From Lachnospira rogosae (GTDB lineage Bacteria > Bacillota > Clostridia > Lachnospirales > Lachnospiraceae), in assembly GCF_040096455.1 (NCBI RefSeq), contig NZ_JBBMER010000002.1:1-64000 (forward strand): a stretch of DNA of 64,000 nt. Reading direction: 5' to 3'. The position numbers and the translations under genes are program-made. Shown piece by piece: positions 44,238 through 54,320 of this stretch; the first letter of the stretch is position 1; every line of letters starts with the position of its first letter. The notes beneath the pieces were generated by a model. The model was given only the letters and a program-made list of their open reading frames with translations. It had not been told where the DNA came from and did not search any database.

Positions 44238-46205
44238 CTACAACAATTCATCTTTTCCTGCAAGCTTGATGAATTCTTCCTCCGTAATCACTGGAACACC
44301 AAGCTGGGCAGCTTTCTTGTTCTTAGTTGACTGCGATGTACTATCATTATTAATAAGATACGATGTGTTACCTGTGACAGAACCTGTCACCTTGCCTCCC
44401 ATACTCTCTATAAGTGCCTTAAGTTCATTACGGTTAGCAAAATGATTAACATTTCCTGTTATAACAAATGTCTTGCCAGCAAGTTCCTCGGTTGTCTGTA
44501 CATTTTCAGCCTCTTTAATATTAACCTCACTTAATATGTCAAGATACTCATCTTTCTTATCTTCATTTTTAAAATATTCAACAAATGCCTCTGCTATAAC
44601 TTCACCTATTCCATCTATATCAGTAAGTTCATCTGCTGTTGCTTTAAGAACCGCCTCAGGGTCATTATTAAGCTTATTAACTATTAATCTTGCTGTGGAA
44701 AGTCCCACATTATCTATTCCAAGGCCATATATAACCCTGACTAAATCTGTATCTTTCGCCTTTTCAAGTGCTTCAATAAGATTATTATAAGACTTCTCGC
44801 CAAAGCCCTCCATTGATGTTATCTCATCTTTATATCTTGATATTCTGAAAATGTCCCCTCTCCTCTTAAGGAAACCTTTCTGAATGAACTTTTCTAAAGT
44901 TGCCTCTGATAAACCGTCTATATTAAGTGCATCTCTTGATGCCAGAAGTGCAAAGCTTTTTATGTGCTTAGCCTGACACTGTTCATTATCACAATACAAT
45001 GATTTTACATCATTAACATCGCTTATCCTTGTCTTTCCACCACATACCGGACAGACTTCTGGTATCCTTACTGTTCCGCTCTGTGTAATATTTTCTGCAA
45101 TCTGCGGAATAATCATATTGGCCTTAAATACTTTAATTGTGTCACCTATTCCAAGCTTAAGGCTTTCCATTATGCTTATATTATGCACGCTTGCCCTTGA
45201 AACTTTAGTTCCTTCCAGTTCAACCGGTTCAAATATTGCCACAGGATTGATAAGTCCCGTTCTTGAAGCACTCCATTCTATCTCTTTTAATGTAGTTTCT
45301 GCGGTTTCATCTGTCCATTTGAATGCCATAGCATTTCTTGGAAACTTCGCTGTTCTTCCAAGCGATTCACCATAAGCAATATCATCATATATAATAACAA
45401 GTCCATCTGACGGAAAATCGTTATTAACAATTGTATGCTCAAACCAGTCAATTGCATCTAGTATATTATCTTTATCAACTTCCTTATATTCAACAACATC
45501 AAATCCCTGGCTTTTAAGCCATTCAAACTGGCATTTTCTTGAATTATTAAAATCTACTCCATCTGCTGATACAAGCGTAAATGCAAAGAAATTGACATTA
45601 CGCTCTTTTGTTATCTTATTATTGAGCTGTCTTACTGAGCCACTGCAAAGATTTCTTGGATTTTTGTACTTGGCATCTGTTTCAGGAATTTCCTCATTAA
45701 TTCTGTTAAAATCAGAATAAGTTATAATTGCTTCTCCTCTTAACACAAGTCTTCCCTTATAACTTATAGTTACAGGTATATTCTTAAACATTCTTGCATT
45801 GTTAGTAATAATTTCACCAATCTGTCCATTGCCTCTTGTTACCGCCTTTACCAGTTCTCCATTCTCATATGTAAGAACTATAGTAAGTCCATCAAGCTTC
45901 CACGATAACAATCCTTTCTGGTCTTTTAACCAGCTCCTTAAGCTTTCCCTGTCTTTGGTCTTATCAAGACTTAACATTGGTGAGTCGTGTCGTTCCTTTG
46001 GAAGCTCACTTAATACTTCATATCCAACATTTACTGTAGGACTGTCCGAAAGCACACAGCCAGTTTCCTCTTCAAGCTTTTTAAGTTCATCATATAAAGC
46101 ATCATATTCATAATTAGACATTATTTCCTGTCCCTCTGAATAATAGCTTTTTCCTGCCTTATTAAGAAGTGCAACAAGCTCCTTAATTCTATCTAACTTC
46201 TCCAT
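44238..46205 (-). CDS. ligA: NAD-dependent DNA ligase
   Basis: Seals nicks in replication and repair. 655 aa: adenylation domain with the AMP-accepting Lys103 (SWKLDGL), OB fold, a four-cysteine zinc finger (CPVCGGKTR...YCDNEQCQ), helix-hairpin-helix repeats (LRVIYGLGIDNVG, LTDIDGIGEVIAEAF) and a C-terminal BRCT domain (TEELAGKTFVITGNVNHFANRNELKALIESMGGKV). Lys103 replaces the more common KVDG by KLDG, which is tolerated. GGAGG precedes the ATG. Confidence 0.98.
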   Translation of the reverse strand: MEKLDRIKELVALLNKAGKSYYSEGQEIMSNYEYDALYDELKKLEEETGCVLSDSPTVNVGYEVLSELPKERHDSPMLSLDKTKDRESLRSWLKDQKGLLSWKLDGLTIVLTYENGELVKAVTRGNGQIGEIITNNARMFKNIPVTISYKGRLVLRGEAIITYSDFNRINEEIPETDAKYKNPRNLCSGSVRQLNNKITKERNVNFFAFTLVSADGVDFNNSRKCQFEWLKSQGFDVVEYKEVDKDNILDAIDWFEHTIVNNDFPSDGLVIIYDDIAYGESLGRTAKFPRNAMAFKWTDETAETTLKEIEWSASRTGLINPVAIFEPVELEGTKVSRASVHNISIMESLKLGIGDTIKVFKANMIIPQIAENITQSGTVRIPEVCPVCGGKTRISDVNDVKSLYCDNEQCQAKHIKSFALLASRDALNIDGLSEATLEKFIQKGFLKRRGDIFRISRYKDEITSMEGFGEKSYNNLIEALEKAKDTDLVRVIYGLGIDNVGLSTARLIVNKLNNDPEAVLKATADELTDIDGIGEVIAEAFVEYFKNEDKKDEYLDILSEVNIKEAENVQTTEELAGKTFVITGNVNHFANRNELKALIESMGGKVTGSVTGNTSYLINNDSTSQSTKNKKAAQLGVPVITEEEFIKLAGKDELL

Positions 46206-46306
46206 ATCTTAATATTCCTCCAGATTAACAATTAAATATTCATACCTATAAACCTATTTCAAAGCTTCTCTTATCCAGCTATAGCAAAAAAAGCAGCACT
46301 CACACC

Positions 46307-47005
46307 CTACAGGCTGTTATAAAGCTTTTCTTTCTCTGCACCCTCTACTACTCTGTATTCGCCGCAGGCAAGGTCACCCAGTTCAATATTCATAACCCGT
46401 ATTCTTGTAAGCTTTTCAACCTTATATCCCAACTCCTGACACATTCTTCTTATCTGCCTGTTAAGCCCCTGTGTCAGTACAATTCTGAATGTATTGCTGT
46501 TTACTTTATATATTCTGCACTGTTTAGTCTTGACATTTAATTCTTTTAAATACACGCCAGCAGACATTTTATCAAGAAAATCTTTAGTTATATTCTTGTT
46601 AACTTTAACAATGTATTCTTTCTCGTGTCCATTAACTGAGCGTAATATCCTGTCAGTTATTTCACCATTATTTGTAAGAAGAATAAGTCCGTCCGACTCC
46701 TTATCAAGCCTTCCTATCGGATATATTCTTTCACTGTAGCCTATATAATCAACAATATTGTTATTTCCCTGCTTGTTAGTTGTTGTACATACAATGCCAA
46801 CGGGCTTATTAAATGCTATAAGTATATCTTCTGGTTTATCATTAGAAATCTTACTGCCATCTATACATATAATATTATTATCATCAACCTGCTGCCCACA
46901 TTCAGCAACGGCCCCGTCAACTGTTATCCTGCCTGCCTCTAAAAGCCTGTCAGCCTCACGCCTTGAACATACTCCCTTGGCACTTAAATATTTATTTATC
47001 CGCAT
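46307..47005 (-). CDS. rluF: 23S rRNA pseudouridine synthase, RluF-type
   Basis: RsuA/RluB/RluE/RluF-family enzyme. 232 aa: an N-terminal S4 RNA-binding domain (MRINKYLSAKGVCSRREADRLLEAGRITVDG) and a catalytic domain with Asp101 in GRLDKESDGL, plus the RluF-like LTQGLNRQIRRMCQELGYKVEKLTRIRVMNI. RluF modifies U2604 of 23S rRNA in E. coli; the exact site here is inferred. AAAGGAG lies rather far upstream of the ATG. Confidence 0.88.
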   Translation of the reverse strand: MRINKYLSAKGVCSRREADRLLEAGRITVDGAVAECGQQVDDNNIICIDGSKISNDKPEDILIAFNKPVGIVCTTTNKQGNNNIVDYIGYSERIYPIGRLDKESDGLILLTNNGEITDRILRSVNGHEKEYIVKVNKNITKDFLDKMSAGVYLKELNVKTKQCRIYKVNSNTFRIVLTQGLNRQIRRMCQELGYKVEKLTRIRVMNIELGDLACGEYRVVEGAEKEKLYNSL

Positions 47006-47251
47006 ATATATTATATATGTGCTCCTTTCAAAATTATCGCCTTCTGATTAAATATCAGAAGCCATAAACTTTATGGTGCCAGAAGGATAATTCCATTCTC
47101 TATATATCCACATATCATTATACATTTTTAAATATGCCATACATTGCATATTTTCATATATGTATTTATGTATTTTTCAATAAGAATATATTATTTTATC
47201 CTTCAGGCACTCATATTATAATATCAAAAACATACAACAAAATCAAAACAT

Positions 47252-47280
47252 TTGCTTGTTTATAAAAAATAGTGTATTAT
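47252..47280 (+). promoter_or_regulatory. Promoter of tRNA-Arg
   Basis: TTGCTT (47252-47257), 17 bases, TATTAT (47275-47280); start near 47287, six bases before the mature tRNA. Confidence 0.7.
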
Positions 47281-47292
47281 TAATTATTATCA

Positions 47293-47366
47293 GCACATAT
47301 AGCTCAGTTGGATAGAGCGTTCGCCTCCGGAGCGAAAGGTCGTGGGTTCGACTCCCATTGTGTGCA
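47293..47366 (+). tRNA. tRNA-Arg (anticodon CCG)
   Basis: 74 bases. Acceptor stem GCACATA/TGTGTGC, D-arm AGCTCAGTTGGATAGAGC, anticodon stem TTCGC/GCGAA with loop CTCCGGA (anticodon CCG, reading CGG), T-arm GTGGGTTCGACTCCCAT with one unpaired end, discriminator A. CCA is not encoded. It converges with the next gene, whose stop codon begins two bases later, and no terminator is visible between them. Confidence 0.95.
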
Positions 47367-47367
47367 T

Positions 47368-48285
47368 TTAAGAATATAGTTCTTCTGTATTTCTGTCATA
47401 TTCATACACTGTATATGACAGAACTTCATCTTTTGAAACTCCCTCTGTATTAACATCTCTTACCATAGCCATCAGTTCCTCTTTATTAAACATTGTTGAC
47501 TTTGGAAGAATAATAACTTCATGGATTGATGAAGGCAATATATACATATCACTCTCCAGCTTATCTGCAAGCTTCTTTAATACTCCCTCATACATAATGC
47601 CCGCCGCACCATTAATTCGGCTTTTATTAGTAAGTACATAAAGATTACTGCACCAAGGATCATCCAATGAATATCTTCCCTCTGCTGTATCAACATATTT
47701 AATAAGTTCTGACATTTCATATATCTTTACAGGAAGAAGCTTAGGTGTATTACTAACCGCTGTCCTGTACAGCTCATCTTCTTTTATGTGCCAGTTCTTT
47801 ATATTGCTGTTATATATAAGAGCTGTTGCATTGCCATCCTCAATCTCCCCTAATATGCAGTAATATACCATTGCAAGGTCAAGTATTTTCTTGTGTGGCA
47901 CAAGGCTTAGCAGCTTCCTGTTCGCATTGTAATTAATAAGCTTGTATACAATTTTATCTTTTATCCCCTCAAAACTCATAAGACTCTGCGTATCAACCGA
48001 TAATCTGTCTTTATTCAGATAATACAACTCCTTAATTCCAGCAAATATACTGTCTATTGATTTACCATTAACATACTGCTCATAATAATCATTCAAATAT
48101 ATTGTTGGCGATATCACACTCCCCTTATTAAGTATAATAAGCCCGTCATATTCACAACCATTATTCTTTATAACGTGTGTTATATCAACAGTCCCACCTT
48201 CTCCTGCTACAGGTTCAGCTTTCTTCATAATAACTTTCTTAAAATCCTCAAAATTCATCATAGATATAGTATTAGTTTCTTTCAT
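47368..48285 (-). CDS. DUF5688 family protein
   Basis: 305 aa soluble protein. The pattern MMNFEDFKKVIMKKAEP, then GLIILNKGSVISPTIYLNDYYEQYVNGKS, LVPHKKILDLAMVYYCIL and a C-terminal SSIHEVIILPKS is the one I associate with DUF5688, a family common in Lachnospiraceae with no known function; many copies sit next to phage or plasmid genes but this one does not. AGGAATATATTAA precedes the ATG. Single gene; the 377-base gap before it holds only small hairpins. Confidence 0.75.
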   Translation of the reverse strand: MKETNTISMMNFEDFKKVIMKKAEPVAGEGGTVDITHVIKNNGCEYDGLIILNKGSVISPTIYLNDYYEQYVNGKSIDSIFAGIKELYYLNKDRLSVDTQSLMSFEGIKDKIVYKLINYNANRKLLSLVPHKKILDLAMVYYCILGEIEDGNATALIYNSNIKNWHIKEDELYRTAVSNTPKLLPVKIYEMSELIKYVDTAEGRYSLDDPWCSNLYVLTNKSRINGAAGIMYEGVLKKLADKLESDMYILPSSIHEVIILPKSTMFNKEELMAMVRDVNTEGVSKDEVLSYTVYEYDRNTEELYS

Positions 48286-48662
48286 TTAATATATTCCTTT
48301 CGTAAAATAATAGTTATATTCCTGCGCAGTGAATATATACATAATTGGGAATTAACTGGGCAAGACCCACGCCCACGACATACCTTTTCAGGTACAATAA
48401 CAATAGATTGTATTCTATAAATGTATTACTACGAATTATCTATTGTATCATTAATAGATTATAGCTAAATGCTATGTACTCATATAAGATAACATTATAT
48501 ATAACATCTGTCAATATTTTATTAAAAATGCTGTGATTTTTGTTACATTTGTATAAACAAATTAAAAAACAGCAATCAATATGCCTAAATAATCTAAATA
48601 TGAACTTTTTGCAAGCCATTTTCTGATTTAACGCATATCAATTACTGCTTTGTATTTATTAA
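48286..48662. other. Intergenic region with small hairpins
   Basis: No gene seen. A GC-richer patch (48357-48394) carries GGGC/GCCC (48358-48374) and TACCT-tttc-AGGTA (48381-48394); further on CAATAGAT (48401-48408) is complementary to ATCTATTG (48438-48445). On the minus strand this is the leader of the DUF5688 gene. It could be a structured leader, but I match it to no known riboswitch. Confidence 0.5.
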
Positions 48663-50108
48663 TTAGAATGAAGCAAGTACATCTAATATAAGCTCCCATG
48701 TACGTTGTACTGATGGTACATTAAGCTTTTCATTAAATGTATGAATATCAATAATATCCGGTCCGAATGATACACAGTCAAGTCCGTCAAGCTTATCTGC
48801 AAACATACCACACTCAACACCTGCGTGTATAGCCTGAATAACCGGTTCTTTTCCGTATAATTTTTTGAAAGAATCAGACATAATTTCTCTTAACTTTGAC
48901 TCTTTCCTGTATTCCCAGGCTGGATACTTTCCTGTGATAACATATTCACCACCAAGAAGCTCAACCATACTTGTAACCTTATCTATAAGGTATTCTTTCT
49001 CGCTCTCTACTGAGCTTCTAAGAAGATACGTAATTACAACCTTTCCATCTTCCATTCTTACAACACCCGCATTAATTGATGTCTGTACAAGTCCTTTAAT
49101 GTCGTTGCTTAATTTAACAACACCATCCTGAATATGTGTAAGTGCAAGTACAACCTTATTAGTAGAACTGTAATCCATTGCCTGGACAGAAACTTTACTG
49201 CCTTGACTTACTTTAATAGACATATCCTTATCTGTAACACTATATTCATTAATTATAAGCTGTGCATACTTATTAAGCATTTCTACTACGCCAGCAGTAT
49301 CACCATCTTCTACAACGATAACTGCTTCTGAACGTGGGGCAATTGAATTATCTTTCTCACCACCTGAGATAGTCCTGATATTATAGTTGTACTGCTTTGA
49401 TAATTCAAAAAGAAGTCTGCCAAGAACAACATTGGCATTAGCTCTCTGGTATATAATATCAACACCAGAATGTCCGCTTGTAACTCCCGATACATTTATT
49501 GTGACTTCTGTTCCCGTAACTTCTGTATTTACTGCCGGATACTTAGATATAATAACAGCTCCACCTGCACAGCTTGATAAGAAGATACCTTCATCTTCTG
49601 AATCAATATTAAGCATTATTCTTCCCTTAATATCTGAACAATCCATAGCTTCTGCACCAAGCATACCTACTTCTTCATCTACCGTAAATATAGCTTCAAT
49701 ATCCGGATGTTTGATTGAGTCATCATCAAGAATTGCAAGTGCATATGCTACTGCTATTCCATCATCTCCACCAAGGCTTGTTCTGTCTGCCTTTATATAA
49801 TCACCATCAACTAAAAGGTCAAGGCCTTCATTTTCCATATCTTTATCTTTGTCTGGTGTCTTAACAGCAACCATATCCATATGTCCCTGAATAATAACTG
49901 GTGCTCCTGTGCTTCCCTTAGTTGCTGGCTTTCTTATAACAACATTGAAATTCTCATCCTGTCTGTAATCAAGTCCTCTTTCCTTGGCAAAATCAACAAG
50001 ATATCTGCTTATCTTCTCAACATTGCCTGAACCGTGTGGAATATTACATATATCCTCGAAAAATCTAAATACATTCTTTGGCTGTATATCTTCTAATACT
50101 CTATTCAT
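48663..50108 (-). CDS. pepD: Aminoacyl-histidine dipeptidase (M20 family, PepD)
   Basis: Cytoplasmic zinc dipeptidase acting on Xaa-His and other dipeptides. 481 aa with His76-x-Asp78 (IIQGHMDMV), the bridging Asp in LGGDDGIAVAYALAIL, the general-base VDEEVGMLGA, the lid domain with SGHSGVDIIYQRANA and the final His in PDIIDIHTFNEKL. AGGAG precedes the ATG. Single gene. Confidence 0.96.
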   Translation of the reverse strand: MNRVLEDIQPKNVFRFFEDICNIPHGSGNVEKISRYLVDFAKERGLDYRQDENFNVVIRKPATKGSTGAPVIIQGHMDMVAVKTPDKDKDMENEGLDLLVDGDYIKADRTSLGGDDGIAVAYALAILDDDSIKHPDIEAIFTVDEEVGMLGAEAMDCSDIKGRIMLNIDSEDEGIFLSSCAGGAVIISKYPAVNTEVTGTEVTINVSGVTSGHSGVDIIYQRANANVVLGRLLFELSKQYNYNIRTISGGEKDNSIAPRSEAVIVVEDGDTAGVVEMLNKYAQLIINEYSVTDKDMSIKVSQGSKVSVQAMDYSSTNKVVLALTHIQDGVVKLSNDIKGLVQTSINAGVVRMEDGKVVITYLLRSSVESEKEYLIDKVTSMVELLGGEYVITGKYPAWEYRKESKLREIMSDSFKKLYGKEPVIQAIHAGVECGMFADKLDGLDCVSFGPDIIDIHTFNEKLNVPSVQRTWELILDVLASF

Positions 50109-50203
50109 ATACTTATATCTCCTAGCCTTTATTTTATCGATTTATCAGTTTAACTGATTAACGTAATTATAATACAATCAAATCAGCCGTAATTCAAGTA
50201 CAA

Positions 50204-51502
50204 TTAATTAATCATTTTCTCACCCGATAAACATTTATTAAGAATATCCGCTAATGGCTCCATAGCATTTTTAACCTCTCCAACTGTATTAGTCTGTGCT
50301 CCTGCCTCTATTAACATTGACCTTCCTCTTTTGTGAAGGCAGTACCTGTATGCATTAACATATATATTTCTAAGATATCCCGGATAATAAGCCTCGCCTA
50401 ACAACTGCATTTGCAGGCTCATAGCAATATTATCGTCCCTGTAAGGATTATTAAGATATGCAATATCGCCATTTACCTTACTATAGCTAAGTCCATTAAA
50501 AAGCATAACCCTCGCCATATCTTTTCCGTCAATATTAGTAAGCAGATGTGTTGTATCTGCAACACCATCTCTGTGCAGATCAATAACAACTTCTATCGTA
50601 GGGTTGTCAGCAAGTATTTTCTCAATACCGTTTTCTGCATATGTATATGCCTTGCTTCTGTCAAGTTTTCCGTCTACATAATCATACACACTCGTATCGT
50701 GTATGACATTATATCCATACTTATTGACAAGCAGTTCTGTGAGATAATCGCCAACTCCTATTATTGTCGTTGACACATCTCCCTCTACTGTATCTGTAAA
50801 TCCCTCCTGTGAATGAGTATGGAAAATGAGTATCTGCGGCTTGCTGTTATCCTTGCTTATTGCAAGATTTTTCTCTATAAATTCTGCCGGCCGCAGTATA
50901 CTGTCAGTCAGATCCGTTATTGATGTAACTGTATAAAAATGGCTTCTCACAAAGTTATAATCTGTAAGCTGCGATTTATCATATACTGCACCGCTCACTG
51001 TATTTCTTGAAATAATATTCCGTATATCCGATTCGTTCAATTGCTGGCTGTTGTTAATATTACTGTTCTGCGTGGTATTTCCTGCAATTATACTCTCCTG
51101 CGGCTGTGTATCACCAGCATTGCCTGCATTATTATCTGTCTCATTTTTTGTACCGCTATTATCTTCACCATTGTTAAGACCATTTACCAGATTATCTGCT
51201 CCAGCATTAATACTTATAACACCACCTGCATCATTGTCTGCAAGCTTTATATAATCATCATTCTGGTTATTAATCACAGCATTGACAGGTACAACATTAT
51301 TAACCAGCTGTGCCCATATATTATTATCCAGCAGTTGTGGCTTGTCATAAAACAGCATTGCAGGTGACATAAGCCTTAAACAGCCACTAATAAATGTATC
51401 CTCTATAAATGCTGTTACCTTCATATTCTTACCTATAAGTGCCAATACAATTACAATAATCACAATTGACAATAATGATGACAGCCTGTGCTTACGCTCC
51501 AT
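50204..51502 (-). CDS. spoIIP: Stage II sporulation protein P
   Basis: Amidase/endopeptidase that works with SpoIID and SpoIIM to thin the septal wall during engulfment. 432 aa: one N-terminal membrane anchor (about 8-25), a long Asn/Gly/Asp-rich spacer (about 90-165), then the catalytic domain with ILIFHTHSQEGF (zinc histidines), VVIDLHRDGV and the final Glu in SMLIEAGAQTNT. GGAGG precedes the ATG. It follows gpr in the same direction, the order found in Bacillus and Clostridia. Confidence 0.95.
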   Translation of the reverse strand: MERKHRLSSLLSIVIIVIVLALIGKNMKVTAFIEDTFISGCLRLMSPAMLFYDKPQLLDNNIWAQLVNNVVPVNAVINNQNDDYIKLADNDAGGVISINAGADNLVNGLNNGEDNSGTKNETDNNAGNAGDTQPQESIIAGNTTQNSNINNSQQLNESDIRNIISRNTVSGAVYDKSQLTDYNFVRSHFYTVTSITDLTDSILRPAEFIEKNLAISKDNSKPQILIFHTHSQEGFTDTVEGDVSTTIIGVGDYLTELLVNKYGYNVIHDTSVYDYVDGKLDRSKAYTYAENGIEKILADNPTIEVVIDLHRDGVADTTHLLTNIDGKDMARVMLFNGLSYSKVNGDIAYLNNPYRDDNIAMSLQMQLLGEAYYPGYLRNIYVNAYRYCLHKRGRSMLIEAGAQTNTVGEVKNAMEPLADILNKCLSGEKMIN

Positions 51503-51675
51503 GCTAATCCTCCATTCTTGTATACAACTTTACTGTACTTTTATATCGAATTTATATCTGATATTTAATTGTATTAATGCTTATTAAGAATATTACCTAT
51601 TTTATTTAAAAATATCCATCAGCCAAAATATTGTATTTATAACTAATAATTTTACAGTCCGTTCAAAGCTTGTAA

Positions 51676-52650
51676 TTATCCAGATATTCCAGCCTGCTCC
51701 AGGTTATTTATAGCTGATGATATTATCGCACTTATATTTTTAATGTCCTGATCTATCGCTTTAGGTGTGACATACATATCCTTCATATTATTGTCTATCC
51801 CTGAAAAAAATGCTGCTATCTCATCAGCACTGCAATCACCTATAAGAGGACTTACAAGGTCTGTTACTATTGTCAAAGCATCTATTACTGTTGGAACTCC
51901 AATTGCAAGAACTGGTATTCCTATATTCTCATAATTAATTCCAACTCTGTGATTGCCTACTCCTGATCCTGGATTAATGCCCATATCCGACAGCTGTATT
52001 GTAGTATTAAGCCTTTCTATATTTCTTGCTGCAAGTGCATCTATTGCAATAATAACTGACGGATTTATCTGCTTTGCAATTCCCTTAATTATATCCGCAG
52101 TTTCCATACCTGTATCCCCCATAACTCCCGGTATTATTGAACATACACACAGCCCCGTATCATCATTATCAATATGTCCATTAATATACAGGTTCTTTGC
52201 AACAAGTGGTCCAAGCGAGTCCGATGTAATATCCCTGTTGCCAAGTCCTGCCACCAAAAGACTTATGTGTCTTTTGGAGCTTATATTTTTCCCACCTGAA
52301 AATGGTATTTTATTATCTTGTCTGCTATCCTTTCCGTTATCTTTAACTTTTTTATTTTTTAACAGCTCACCTATAAGTTCGCTGATATAATTTTTCAGAA
52401 TTTCGGTGACATTATTGTTATAATCTTCATTCATCTCATTTATCTTTCTTGCCTCTATCGTTATATAAGTGCCCATTGGCTTTCCAATCATTCTCTCACC
52501 TGCTTTATTAGTAACCTTCAGGCTTGTAACTTCTATCCCTGTATCCTTATCTTTATGCTGATTTACAATAATGCCTTTTAACCTGCCGGCTTTTCTTGAA
52601 ATCTCCTCATTTAATTCTACTGCAAGGTCTGTTCTAATATTATTCTGCAT
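51676..52650 (-). CDS. gpr: Germination protease (spore endopeptidase GPR)
   Basis: Degrades small acid-soluble spore proteins at germination. 324 aa from the ATG at 52650 (GGGAG upstream). Family segments: IRTDLAVELNEEI at the N-terminus (normally at the pro-peptide cleavage site), VAGLGNRDITSDSLGPLVAKNL, PGVMGDTGMETADIIKG, AIDALAARNIERLNTTIQLSDMGINPGSGVGNHR and AIGVPTVIDALTI. A Lys/Asp-rich insert (about 105-130) is not typical. Upstream of spoIIP, which also serves sporulation. Confidence 0.95.
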   Translation of the reverse strand: MQNNIRTDLAVELNEEISRKAGRLKGIIVNQHKDKDTGIEVTSLKVTNKAGERMIGKPMGTYITIEARKINEMNEDYNNNVTEILKNYISELIGELLKNKKVKDNGKDSRQDNKIPFSGGKNISSKRHISLLVAGLGNRDITSDSLGPLVAKNLYINGHIDNDDTGLCVCSIIPGVMGDTGMETADIIKGIAKQINPSVIIAIDALAARNIERLNTTIQLSDMGINPGSGVGNHRVGINYENIGIPVLAIGVPTVIDALTIVTDLVSPLIGDCSADEIAAFFSGIDNNMKDMYVTPKAIDQDIKNISAIISSAINNLEQAGISG

Positions 52651-52857
52651 ATCTTTAACTCCCATATAATGTTGTATACATATTTAATTCCATACTTTAT
52701 ATGACACCAAGAATCAAAAGGTATTTTGTCCCTGAATTATGACCCTTGCATCATTATTTTTATATGAAAAATCTCTATCATATTGATTTTTCACATCTTA
52801 TTATTTATAATGTGCAGGAATATTTATTTAATGATAAATATTTTTGTGAATTAATGG

Positions 52858-52886
52858 TTGACATTATGGACTTTCTACTATAAGAT
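52858..52886 (+). promoter_or_regulatory. rpsT promoter
   Basis: TTGACA (52858-52863), 17 bases, TAAGAT (52881-52886). It leaves a leader of about 80 bases before the S20 start, which could take part in S20 autoregulation. The rest of 52651-52975 is AT-rich; no gene seen. Confidence 0.75.
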
Positions 52887-52975
52887 ATATGAGTATGTTT
52901 ACATTAGATCGTCCGTGTCCGGCTTTAATGCGAAACAGATAACTAAGATTATATTAATATTTGGAGGTGTACGGA

Positions 52976-53239
52976 TTGGCTAACATTAAATCTGCTAAGA
53001 AGAGAGTAATCACAAGTCAGGTAAGAGCTGATAGAAACAAGGCAATAAAGTCTAAGGTTAAGACTTATATCAAGAAGGTAGACGCTGCTGTTGCTGCTGG
53101 TGACAAGGCTGCTGCTGAAGCTGCTCTTCCTGTTGCTATAGCTGAGATATCTAAGGCTGCTTCTAAAGGAATCTTCCACAAGAACACAGCTGCTAGAAAA
53201 GTATCTCGTATTACTAAGGCTGTTAACACTTTAGCTTAA
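52976..53239 (+). CDS. rpsT: 30S ribosomal protein S20, TTG start
   Basis: Small-subunit protein that binds 16S rRNA helices. The start is a TTG at 52976-52978, preceded by GGAGGT, giving MANIKSAKKRVITSQ, the canonical S20 N-terminus, and 87 aa. An ATG at 52961 lies just before the GGAGG and would add unconserved residues. UUG starts are known for S20 in other bacteria. Lys/Ala-rich throughout, ending RKVSRITKAVNTLA. Confidence 0.97.
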   Translation: MANIKSAKKRVITSQVRADRNKAIKSKVKTYIKKVDAAVAAGDKAAAEAALPVAIAEISKAASKGIFHKNTAARKVSRITKAVNTLA

Positions 53240-53256
53240 TTATTTTATTTAACATA

Positions 53257-53289
53257 AAAGACTGGTGCATACCCTCGCACCAGTCTTTT
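53257..53289. terminator. Bidirectional terminator between rpsT and holA
   Basis: AAAGACTGGTGC pairs with GCACCAGTCTTT; T runs on both strands, between converging genes. Confidence 0.9.
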
Positions 53290-53318
53290 TTATGTAATAG
53301 GAAATTCCCTATTATATT

Positions 53319-54293
53319 TTACGCTGAATATTTAATTATTATAAGCTCTACTCCGAGCTTATCCTGCAATCTTCCCTGCTTTACACGTTCTTCTATATCT
53401 GCACATTCATTTAATATATCTTTAACTGTATCTGTTGTAAAATATTTTGCCTGTGAAAGATATTTACCAGCAACAAATGGTGCAACCTTTATAGCCGAAG
53501 CTATCTCTTTGCTTGAAAGCCCCCTTGCCGCAAGCTCCTTTGCCTGCAATATTCCATTAAACTGCCTTACTATAAGATATAGTATTCTCATCGGAGGCTC
53601 TTTTAATGTAAGCAAATCATAATAAAGCGAAAGTGCTTTTTCTTTATTCTTATTGGCAACCGCCTCAAGCATATCGAATATATGGCTTACAGTCTGTGTT
53701 GAACATACCGCCTCAACATCCTGCGGCATAACCATCTTTTTATCACTGCAATAGCTTATAAGCTTGTCTATCTCATTTCTTATAAGCTCCATACTTGCAC
53801 CAGTCTTATCAAGAAGAAGCTCACATGCTGCCTCACTTATTTTATAATCATTAGAAGCCATCATTCCTGCTATCCACCTTTTAAGCGTTGCTGGTGTCTG
53901 ATACTGCATTTCACATACATATCCATTAGAACTTACAGCCTTATATACTTTATTTCTCTTATCAACGTCTTTTTCTATAAATATTAATATAAGATAATCC
54001 GGCAGTTCCTTAATATAGTCTGCCATTTTATCATTAGCCGTCTTAAAATACCCGCTGTCACTTACTATAACAAGTCGTCTTTCGCTAAAAAATGGTATTG
54101 TCTCACATATAGTAATTACATCTTCAGGCTTTGTATTATCTCCTTCAAAATAACTGTAATTAATAGTATCATCACCTATTATCGCCTGTTTCATTCTATC
54201 TTTATACTGCTTTTTAAGATATTCTTCCTCACCATATATAAGATATACTTTCTGATATTCGCCTTTTTTAATATTATCATTTAAAGTTTTCAT
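53319..54293 (-). CDS. holA: DNA polymerase III subunit delta
   Basis: Clamp-loader wrench subunit that opens the beta clamp. 324 aa with the family start LNDNIKKGEYQKVYLIYGEEEYLKKQY, AAA+ lid and C-terminal collar helices (LTLKEPPMRILYLIVRQFNGILQAKELAARGLSSKEIASAIKVAPF). No clear ribosome binding site precedes the ATG. It follows comEC by 27 bases, then rpsT converges; the comEC-holA-rpsT group is common in Firmicutes. Confidence 0.95.
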   Translation of the reverse strand: MKTLNDNIKKGEYQKVYLIYGEEEYLKKQYKDRMKQAIIGDDTINYSYFEGDNTKPEDVITICETIPFFSERRLVIVSDSGYFKTANDKMADYIKELPDYLILIFIEKDVDKRNKVYKAVSSNGYVCEMQYQTPATLKRWIAGMMASNDYKISEAACELLLDKTGASMELIRNEIDKLISYCSDKKMVMPQDVEAVCSTQTVSHIFDMLEAVANKNKEKALSLYYDLLTLKEPPMRILYLIVRQFNGILQAKELAARGLSSKEIASAIKVAPFVAGKYLSQAKYFTTDTVKDILNECADIEERVKQGRLQDKLGVELIIIKYSA

Positions 54294-54320
54294 AAGTATA
54301 ATTGTACCATTTATACTGCA

